Below the pieces are notes generated by a model. It saw only the letters and a program-made list of their open reading frames with translations, did not search any database and was not told the DNA's origin. Of a stretch of 64,000 nt of DNA, positions 55,337 through 64,000 are shown one piece after another; position 1 is the first letter of the stretch; each line of letters begins with the position of its first letter. Where the stretch lies: contig NC_091143.1 of the NCBI RefSeq assembly GCF_041381155.1, positions 26,191,695 to 26,255,694 on the forward strand, read 5' to 3'. The stretch is from Argopecten irradians. Taxonomy: Eukaryota; Mollusca; Bivalvia; Pectinida; Pectinidae. Both the position numbers and the translations under genes were made by a program.

Positions 55337-56325
55337 TTATATTTACATAGATAAGTCTACTTTTACGTCAAATTTAAAACGGTGATGGTTGCTAAGTTGG
55401 GTAATTACGGTAGTCAGGATGACCGGAGATATAGTTCTGATTGTTGAATGTTATAGCTGCAGTTTGATTTGAAATATAACAATGACACCTTTAATTATTT
55501 TTAAATTATGTTTTTTTCAATTTGATAATGTATCAATAATGTCCATTTCGAATAAAAATTGAGATAACAGAGGCGGAACGACTACCGGTATCGTTGTCAG
55601 GGTAGTGATGCGGTCCGAAGTTGAGCGAGCCGCCATATTTGATTTTCAACCGAGGAAAGTAACTGTGAAATAGCCTGTTGATTAAATGGTATGACTGTTG
55701 AGCTGCTGAATGTTTGAAATGTATCGGTCTATGTACGCGATATAGACTAAATTCTTCATAGTCACGACTTTTATTTTATTGTACGGATGATAGACAAGTG
55801 TTTGCATGGTGTGTGACTGACGTAACTATGGAATTCCTCGAACATTCCTGAGGAAAGCCCCCGGTTGTAGCCTTGACCAGCGATTCTTTTTGTTGTTTAT
55901 TACCGTTACAATGCTTGATCACATATTCTGTTTTGATGTCAAATACATTTTAATTGGATCTAATAACAACTCTTTAATATTGTTTTGAATCCGACAACGA
56001 GGAAACTTTGTTTACACTTCATACAGTAGGCCAACCGAGTAGACTAATGACGAGTCCGTGCCGCCTAAGGATCAGCCTTGAGACAAATAGAAGACCGAAA
56101 TCGTTTTTTTAGTTTATTATTAATTCAAAGCAAATCTGTCATCTGTGAAAAGGTAAAATGTAAATTAAGTAATTAAAGTTATTTAGAATATCATATGACG
56201 CAAATCTTACCGAAGCGGAACTCCGATCCTCTGGGTTTGCATCATACGTCGTTGCGTTTTGACGCAACTCCCCTCCATTGACTATATAGGGGATATGTAA
56301 ATATATTCGATTGTCAATGCACATT
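55337..56325. other. Intergenic stretch with a promoter-like patch
   Basis: Around 55570-55670 the DNA becomes GC-richer (GAGGCGGAACGACTACCGGT; GAGCGAGCCGCCATATTTG). Such a patch could be a transcription start region, but no exon can be tied to it. Confidence 0.35.
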
Positions 56326-56548
56326 ACAGTGTATCTCCCTTATGAATAATGAGGTATTCATTGTGACGTCATTGTTTTGAAAGTTTCATTTCAGTCTCTC
56401 CCAGAATTCATTGTTATGAGGACCGTAATGCATTCTGGGAGAGATTGGTTTCATTTGTGAGCGAAACTCACGTCGCTTGTTCTGAAAAGTATGACGTTAC
56501 GCTTGCAAACACATGTCGTCACAATCAACCAGTAATGGCAGATGATAT
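56326..56548. mobile_element. Inverted-repeat MITE, copy 2, carrying a nested micro-element
   Basis: It is homologous to 3225-3375. It opens ACAGTGTATCTCCCTTATGA and contains TTTGTGAGCGAAACTCACGT and AAAAGTATGACGTTACGCTT, then ACACATGTCGTCACAATCAA, and ends near GGCAGATGATA. At 56392-56447 a 56 bp element interrupts it. Confidence 0.7.
56392..56447. mobile_element. 56 bp micro-MITE with 9 bp target duplication
   Basis: The ends are CAGTCTCTCCCAGAATTCAT and ATGCATTCTGGGAGAGATTG, nearly exact complements. GTTTCATTT flanks it directly at 56383-56391 and 56448-56456. The related copy of the host MITE at 3.2 kb lacks this segment. Confidence 0.85.
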
Positions 56549-56631
56549 GAAATATTCAGATGTATACAGAATCGGCTAACGATTAAATTTAAACCTAATT
56601 ATTGGACAATTAGTAATTAGTGAGATATTAA

Positions 56632-57032
56632 AGGCCCACTACCGTTCCGAAACGGCTTTAAATTTTTAAAATGGGAATGTAAAACAAGATAGATAATTTT
56701 GTAGAGCCGCAAAAATTATTAACTTACCGTTAATACTATATTTATCATCACCTTCTGAACGATTTGATTAAAATAAATAAAATGTTTATTTTCATAACGC
56801 GGGTCGTATTATGTTTTCCGCCGTCGTCCTAAATACCGGGCGGTAGTTGACTATCACTGCGCCAGACGGCAAAACAGCGAATTGACTCTCCACTGTTTTC
56901 ATATATTACGCAGGAAATCTTGCATATGTTTGGTGTCGTAACCTTATTTTAGGTCATCGGTACGCATTTTCTGATGTTATTAATGTTTTTTTAAGAAACC
57001 TTTATATTTTGCTCCGGAAAGGTAATGGGCCT
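56632..57032. mobile_element. 401 bp TTAA MITE
   Basis: The ends AGGCCCACTACCGTTCCG and CGGAAAGGTAATGGGCCT pair with two mismatches. TTAA stands at 56628-56631 and 57033-57036. A second copy, opposite strand and interrupted, is at 34035-35553. It is non-coding and shares the AG..CT termini and TTAA target of the 3.8 kb element. Confidence 0.9.
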
Positions 57033-57036
57033 TTAA

Positions 57037-59580
57037 TAGACAACGTACTTGAACTTGATTTATCAAAAGTTGGTTGGAAATGCCGGAAACTTGAGGAGAA
57101 TGGGCTCTCAGAGCATGCACAAGTATGATCACTCGATGTGAATCGATACATTATATGAGTTTGTTTCCAAAACAACCCCCAGTGCGTTCGAAATGCATCT
57201 TGTTTCCGAGACGGTCCCTAAAACGGTAAGGATGGGGTAGTGTAAGACAAGTACTCGTTACAATGCTCATGGCTAGTCTTTGGTTCAGTATTATGTCGTA
57301 TGGTGTAATTTGCATGTTAAAATTTGGCATTGTTTCAAAGCCGCCTAAGACATTCTTATCTACAGTGTGTGTCGATACAGTTTAGGAAACCTAAACAATT
57401 GATAAAAAGACATAGAATATTGACCACCGGTGCTCAGAAAAATGTGAATTGATGGAATCCTATGTATAGTGCGCATTATATAACAGGATGCATTACGTAT
57501 ACATATTCAAAGATAATCACCGTTGTAACTATGGAACAGATATAATGTACAGGGTATGTTGTTGATCTTAAGATAAACAATGGTACTCTATATCGAATGT
57601 GACATCCATGAAAGGGAACATCATGACATGAACTAAGAAATCAAAATCCCTATAAATCCTTTACCTTGGTTGACCAAGGTTGATGAAAAGCTACGGTTCA
57701 TGATTTTTAGTCCGAAAGCTTAAAGCATAAAATCGTGTATAAAAAGATGCAATTTGGCACACTGCAATTATGACCTAACGTGCAGATTTTAGAACTAGAT
57801 ATTGCTGCTTACGGCCGTGGCGGCCATTTTTCAAAAATGTATATTTGTCCTACAATAACTGAGAAAGATTAGGCGCACACTACAGAATAATAGAGATGTA
57901 AGGTCTTTGTGGAATGGTCGAGCATTTCAAAGCTATACCCGGCATAGAACCGACAAATTATGTTTACTTCTTTGATATTTCCATAATATCCTGACTCTTC
58001 TATGTGCATGAAAATAATATACAAAGATAATCGAATTTTGACTAAATATAGAGTCGCTTATCACAATTGGTAACAAGAATCTCTTACCGTCGTAACCGAC
58101 CAGCATATCACATACTAGCTTATCACACAACGTTTCTCATGGCATTAGTCGACAGAAAAGCTTTGAAATAAAAATTAAGCGCTTCTGGGAAAACAACGGG
58201 TTAATAGTATGTTTGAAAGACAAGAGACACTCTCCTACACAATCTACATTCCAAATATGGAGAGAACGTCAAAGCATGGCCGCCATTAATCCTTCATTTG
58301 TCATTCTGTGTGTCAGAATTGGTGCTGATGCTAGGGACGTGAGTCACAGGCCTCCTTGTACACGTAGAGTTACCAAAGTAAAGCGCTATAGCTTAGAATC
58401 AGCCAAAATTGAGGTTTAGGTGCCGCTGTTCAAACTAACTCGTGTTGTACAAAATAAAATTGATAGAAAATTGATTTGAAAACAATTGTCAGATACGCTA
58501 CTTCGGAAAACAGTTGCAGTTTACCAACACATTTGTATTGTATTGGGACGTATCCTAATGCCATTGGTTCATTTTCGGACGCCTATGGAGTCTAGATTTA
58601 AATGAGGTAAAAAAGATAAGTTCTACATTGAGTTAGCTTTATATCATAGAAAGATGAAAACATTTCTCTTCCTATTTTTCGATTTAAAAAAAATTGTAAT
58701 GAGTGTACAAAAAAGTGAGCTGTTGCTGAAAAGGTGGATAATTTTAAAATCAACACGATGACTGAATATTTATATACATCTCGTTCTCTACAACGAATCA
58801 AATTGTAGCTTGGCGTCATGTATAGTAAAAAAGGTGTGACGTAATATTGTGAAACCTCTGCGATACGTTCGCCTTTTGCTATGGTTTGGAAACGGAACCG
58901 GAAGTGCTATTTGACGCCGAAATGATACCACTTTAAACAATACCGTCAGGCAGCCATTTTTGTGTAGACTTTTCTAACCCTCTAGTATAAATAACATACA
59001 GATGTGTAATTTTACCGGACCCGAAATCGGCTGATGTTCACCAAGTTACTCCCCCTACGCGGGTTCGGTGTCGCCATGATGGATGGCCCGACGGGTTATA
59101 TCTTGTCATTAAATACCGTGACATATTTTCGCGTCTTAAGTTCTGCCAAATCGTGTCACCAAGTGATACCCGGGAAATTGATTACGGGTCCCAGCGACAA
59201 TCGGCCAATCAAGCAAGCGTTTCCACTGCGCGTGATGTCCGCCCCAACATATACCATATGAAAAGATGTATTTATATCTATCATGTATACTTGACGTTAA
59301 GTGTTGTCTCTGTCAATTTGGAAAAAAAACCATTCGATTTTGTCCTAGTTTGTCATATATGTTAAATTGTCAAAGAATAATGGCGGATACGTTTGTTGGC
59401 ATTTACCCTCATTCAATCGATTAGACTGTATGCCCAGGCCTTTTCCCCCGGTTTTGCAGATTCCCCATTATTTGGTGCATGATAAAAAGGAAATGGACAT
59501 CAGATTATCAAGGACTGGCACGACGACGTAATACAGCAATTGTAAAACAAAATGTAAAATAACGACTTTTGGGTATGACT
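57037..59580. other. Intergenic stretch with a promoter-like patch
   Basis: No coding exon is recognised. Near 58885-58960, GGAACCGGAAGTGC (an ETS-type site) and CAGGCAGCCATTTTTGTG lie close together, as in many housekeeping promoters. No transcript can be tied to it. Confidence 0.35.
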
Positions 59581-59638
59581 AATCACATTCTCCGGTCATG
59601 GCGATGTCATATTTTTATAAGTATGACGTCACAATCAC

Positions 59639-59832
59639 CGAAAGTTGGGACTAAAGGAACTCTCAGTTTGGACACTCTCTCCCAGTGTTCATTGCAGTCC
59701 CTACAATTTCACTTTGAAATTTTAGGGACTGCAATGAACCCTGGGAGAGATTGAAATCGTAGGGACTGCAATGAACCCTGGGAGAAATTGTCCAAACTGT
59801 TTGGAGAGAGTTCCTTTAGTCCCAACTTTCGG
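59639..59832. mobile_element. Nested palindrome of about 194 bp
   Basis: The outer arms CGAAAGTTGGGACTAAAGGA and TCCTTTAGTCCCAACTTTCG enclose AGTTTGGACA / TGTCCAAACT. Inside these, CTCTCTCCCAGTGTTCATTG pairs with two tandem copies of the complementary arm (TAGGGACTGCAATGAACCCT, then GGGAGARATTG) at 59723-59752 and 59759-59788. The inner ends resemble the 56 bp element at 56392-56447, and the outer arm resembles the MITE at 15124-15214. Confidence 0.85.
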
Positions 59833-60675
59833 TTGAGATTTCCTTCAGTCCCAACTTTTAAATTGACAAATTGCGAAATGTGTACGGGAATGTCTGCTGT
59901 TTTCCCCGTACTCTACGCTGGGCTTCAGATATTTATGATCGTTGCCTAGCAGAGAGAATTAGTACTGAGGTATCTAGTCTATGCGAAATTCAAATAGTTA
60001 TTTGTAAATCTCGGTTTGAATTCAGGAAAACCGAAGACTGCAGATGCATAGTTATCTTTTTCGTTAAGAGAGAAAGGAAATGACACGCGAGCAATGACAT
60101 TGACATAGTCGAGCATCAAGTACAACATTGACCACATTGGTGTAAAATCACTTTGGTTGGATGGGATGATTAAGGTTCATTGTAAATTAAAAATAAAAAA
60201 AGGCTGAAAACGAGAATATTAAGACATTCTGAGAACCAGGTATAATTTATTCATCGAAAAAGACACATTTTCAAATTTCGAAAACAAATTATTAATGTAG
60301 TTCATTTTTGATAATTCATTGTAATCTTCCTTTATTTGAGTGATACAAATATGTGTTATATGTTCATTAAAACACTTCTCGTGTGATCTGCTGATTGTGC
60401 TTTATATGTGGACCAAAAAATCCATAAAATATTGTTTTTGCATTTGAAGGGTGTCGGAGAAAATATTCCTGAAATGTTGGCCCTAGCAATTTCGAATGCC
60501 ATGGCGTCGCCATTTCGTCCTAAGCGCCGTATGGAGCTGCGCTCGCTAGTGCAAATTATCTAGCCTGTGTTTCCATCGCCCCTTCTCCCGTCCCGAACAC
60601 ATTGTTATTTACAGGACTGATGATATTCCAGGGAATCCACAGATTGTCATGTCCTGGAAAACCCTCAACACACGC
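59833..60675. other. Intergenic stretch left of the satellite arrays
   Basis: There is no supported gene. A TTATTTACAG acceptor-like site at 60606-60615 precedes a short open stretch leading into the array, but nothing identifies an exon. Confidence 0.4.
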
Positions 60676-62962
60676 AACAAAGGCAGCCACAAAACTACGG
60701 AGGCCAAGAAATAACAGTCACAACCTCACAAAACTACGGAGGCCTAGCGCCACACAAAGCAACGGAGGAATAGCAATAACAGTCACAAACTCACAAAACT
60801 ACGGAGACCTAGCAATAACAGTCACAACCACACAAAACTACGGAGGCCTGGCAATAAGAGCAACAACCACACAAAACTACGGAGGAATAGCAATAACAGT
60901 CACAACCACACAAAACTACGGAGGCCTGGCAATAAGAGCAACAACCACACAAAACTACGGAGGCCTGGCACTAACAGCCACAAACTTACAAAACTACGGA
61001 GACCTAGCAATAACAGTCACAACCTCACAAAACTACGGAGACCTAGTAATAACAGTCACAAACTCACAAAACTACGGAGGCCTAGCAATAACAGTCACAA
61101 CCACACAAAACTACGGAGACCTAGCACCACACAAAACAACGGAGGAATAGCAATAACAGTCACAACCACACAAAACTACGGAGACCTAGCATAAGAGTCA
61201 CAACCACACAAAACTACGGAGGCCTAGCAATAACAGTCACAACCACACAAAACTACGGAGGCCTGGCAATAAGAGCAACAACCACACAAAACAACGGAGG
61301 AATAGCAATAACGGCCACAACCACACAAAACTACGGAGGCCTGGCAATAAGAGCAACAACCACACAAAACTACGGAGGACTAGCAATAGCAGCCACAACC
61401 TCACAAAACTACGGAGGACTAGCAATAGCAGCCACAACCTCACAAAACTACGGAGGCCTGGCAATAGGAGCCACAACCACACAAAACTACGGAGGACTAG
61501 CAATAACAGTCACAACATCACAAAACTACGGAGGACTAGCAATAGCAGCCACAACCTCACAAAACTACGGAGGCCTGGCAATAGCAGCCACAACCACACA
61601 AAACTAACGAGGACTAACAATAACAGTCACAATCTCACAAAACTACGGAGGACTTGCAATAGCAGCCACAACCTCAAAAAACTACGGAGGACTAGCAATA
61701 GCAGCCACAACCTCACAAAACTACGGAGGCCTGGCAATAGCAGCCAAAACCACACAAAACTACGGAGGACTAGCAATAGCAGCCACAACCACACAAAACT
61801 ACGGAGGACTAGCAATAACAGTCACAACCTCACAAAACTACGGAGGACTAGCAATAGCAGCCACAACCTCACAAAACTACGGAGGACTAGCAATAGCAGC
61901 CACAACCTCACAAAACTACGGAGGACTAGCAATAGCAGCCACAACCTCACAAAACTACGGAGGACTAGCAATAACAGTCACAACCTCACAAAACTACGGA
62001 GGACTAGCAATAGCAGCCACAACCTCACAAAACTACGGAGGACTAGCAATAGCAGCCACAACCTCACAAAACTACGGAGGTCTAGCAATAGCAGCCACAA
62101 CCTCACAAAACTACGGAGGCCTAGCAATAACAGCCACAACCTCACAAAACTACGGAGGACTAGCAATAGCAGCCACAACCTCACAAAACTATGGAGGCCT
62201 GGCAATAACAGTCACGACCTCACAAAACTACGGAGGCCTGACAATAGCAGTCACAACCACACAAAACTACGGAGGCCTGGCAATAACAGTCACAAACTCA
62301 CCAAAACTACGAAGGCCTGGCAATAGCAGTCACAACCTCACAAAACTACGGAGGACTAGCAATAGCAGCCACAACCTTAAAAAACTATGGAGGACTAGCA
62401 ATGGCAGCCACAACCTCACAATACTACGGAGGACTAGCAACAGCAGCCACAACCTCACAAAATTACAGAGGACTAGCAATAGCAGCCACAACCTCACAAT
62501 ACTACGGAGGACTAGCAATAACAGTCACAACCTCACAAAACTACGGAGGACTAGCAATAGCAGCCACAACCTCACATAACTACGGAGGACTAGCAATAAC
62601 AGCCACAAACTCACAAAACTACGGAGGACTTGCAATAACAGCCACAAACTCACAAAACTACGGAGGACTAGCAATAACAGCCACAAACTCACAAAACTAG
62701 GGAGGACTTGCAATAACAGCCACAACCTCACAAAACTACGGAGGACTAGCAATAGCAGCCACAACCTCACAAAACTACGGAGGACTAGCAATAGCAGCCA
62801 CAACCTCACAAAACTACGGTACGAGGACTAGCAATAACAGCCACAACCTCACAAAACTACGGAGGACTAGCAATAACAGCCACAACCTCACATAACTACG
62901 GAGGACTAGCAATAGCAGCCACAACCTCACAAAACTACGGAGGCCTAGAAATAACAGCAATA
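60676..62962 (+). repeat. 39 bp satellite/minisatellite array, about 58 units
   Basis: The unit is roughly ACAAAACTACGGAGGACTAG followed by CAATAGCAGCCACAACCTC. Units vary mainly in GGACTAG/GGCCTGG, ATAGCAGCC/ATAACAGTC and CTC/CAC. Because 39 is a multiple of three, the array keeps open frames on both strands (plus: QNYGGLAIAATTS; minus: LVLRSFVRLWLLL). Stops (61147, 62698) and indels (for example near 61129 and 62820) break these frames, so I read the array as non-coding. Confidence 0.95.
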
Positions 62963-63086
62963 TTATCACAAAACAATGGAAGCCAAGAAAAAGTCAAAAT
63001 ATTACAAAATTGTCAGAAAAATAATGGAACCTATAGGCAACAGCAATCAAAACGTCAAAAATTGTGTTAAGAAACAACTGTGGCCA

Positions 63087-63748
63087 AACAAAACGATGGA
63101 AGTCTAGCAGCCCAAATCATAATGGAACAAAACATGGAAGTCTAGCAGCGCAAATCATAATGTAACAAAACATGGAAGTCTAGCAGCCCAAATCATAATG
63201 TAACAAAACATGGAAGTCTAGCAGCCCAAATCATAATGTAACAAAACATGGAAGTCTAGCAGCCCAAATCATAATGTAACAAAACATGGAAGTCTAGCAG
63301 CCCAATCATAATGTAACAAAACTGGAAGTCTAGCAGCGCAAATCATAATGTAACAAAACATGGAAGTCTAGCAGCCCAAATCATAATGTAACAAAACATG
63401 GAAGTCTAGCAGCCCAAATCATAATGTAACAAAACATGGAAGTCTAGCAGCCCAAATCATAATGTAACAAAACATGGAAGTCTAGCAGCCCAAATCATAA
63501 TGTAACAAAACATGGAAGTCTAGCAGCCCAAATCATAATGTAACAAAACATGGAAGTCTAGCAGCCCAAATCATAATGTAACAAAACATGGAAGTCTAGC
63601 AGCCCAAATCATAATGTAACAAAACATGGAAGTCTAGCAGCCCAAATCATAATGTAACAAAACATGGAAGTCTAGCAGCCCAAATCATAATGTAACAAAA
63701 CATGGAAGTCTAGCAGCCCAAATCATAATGTAACAAAACATGGAAGTA
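63087..63748 (+). repeat. 38 bp satellite/minisatellite array, about 17 units
   Basis: Units of TGGAAGTCTAGCAGCCCAAA then TCATAATGTAACAAAACA follow one another with very few changes (one lost base near 63304, another near 63321). The stretch from 62963 to 63086 is transitional, with words resembling both arrays (AAACAATGGAAGCCAAG; AAACGATGGAAGTCTAGC). Confidence 0.95.
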
Positions 63749-64000
63749 ATAACAAACGAAATGTCAGAAATACATTTCCGTAACTATATACGGGCTATCA
63801 GAAAACGACGGAAGCCCATTAATATCCCTTTTCTAGACTCTTTTTTAGAGTAATTTAAACATAAACAAATCTTCTGATCTATTTTTTTCTAGGATATTTT
63901 GTGGTTTTGATTTGTGTGCAGATTATGTATGTTTACTTTCAATCTTCAGAGTATGTTTGTTATGTCTGAATTCCTTACACAGACACGGGCCATTTTTGTC
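63749..64000. other. Right edge of the window
   Basis: One or two decayed units (CAGAAAACGACGGAAGCCCA) follow the array, then plain AT-rich DNA with no feature. Confidence 0.5.

Noticed and set aside
60602-61150. Open frame of 182 codons with QNYGGLAI-type repeats, and similar frames further along the array on both strands
   Set aside because: A 39 bp unit without stops gives long frames in both directions automatically. The frame is broken by stops and indels, and the minus-strand frames are equally long.

Overview
The window is AT-rich eukaryotic DNA with short GT-AG introns, a tRNA-derived SINE of the type common in molluscs, and many small inverted-repeat elements. I infer a lophotrochozoan, most likely a bivalve mollusc; no species can be assigned from sequence alone.

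The protein-coding part lies in the first 19 kb and holds three genes. A membrane-bound RING-CH ubiquitin ligase of the MARCHF2/3 type enters from beyond the left edge (+, last three coding exons, 648-2692). It runs tail-to-tail into ETFA, the alpha subunit of mitochondrial electron transfer flavoprotein (-, ten coding exons, 11471 down to 4497, 337 aa). ETFA is head-to-head with EDC3, the enhancer of mRNA decapping (+, six coding exons, 14047-18828, 544 aa). All three reconstruct with intact reading frames and consensus splice sites. They do not form a pathway: one is a membrane-trafficking ligase, one a mitochondrial electron carrier, and one a P-body decapping factor. ETFA and EDC3 may share an upstream region.

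From 18.8 to 60.6 kb I recognise no coding exon. This desert holds layered mobile and repeat DNA: a 1.1 kb palindrome with a 9 bp target-site duplication (40.8-41.9 kb), a 3.8 kb TTAA-flanked element with arms of about 540 bp (47.3-51.1 kb), a 401 bp TTAA MITE (56.6-57.0 kb), a second copy of that MITE split by a 1.2 kb inverted-repeat element (34.0-35.6 kb), a 56 bp micro-element inside another MITE (56.3-56.5 kb), a 152 bp palindrome (55.2 kb) and several minisatellites.

The right end (60.7-63.75 kb) is two adjoining satellite arrays, a 39 bp and a 38 bp unit, which look like relatives. Within the genes, the main oddities are a 22 bp minisatellite in EDC3 intron 3 whose every unit copies the exon 3 splice donor, and an AGGTCA-rich coding tail in the MARCH gene. 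I see no CRISPR array, operon, true tRNA or rRNA gene, or intact transposase. I found nothing that makes a convincing new multi-gene system; the novelty is in the repeat architecture.
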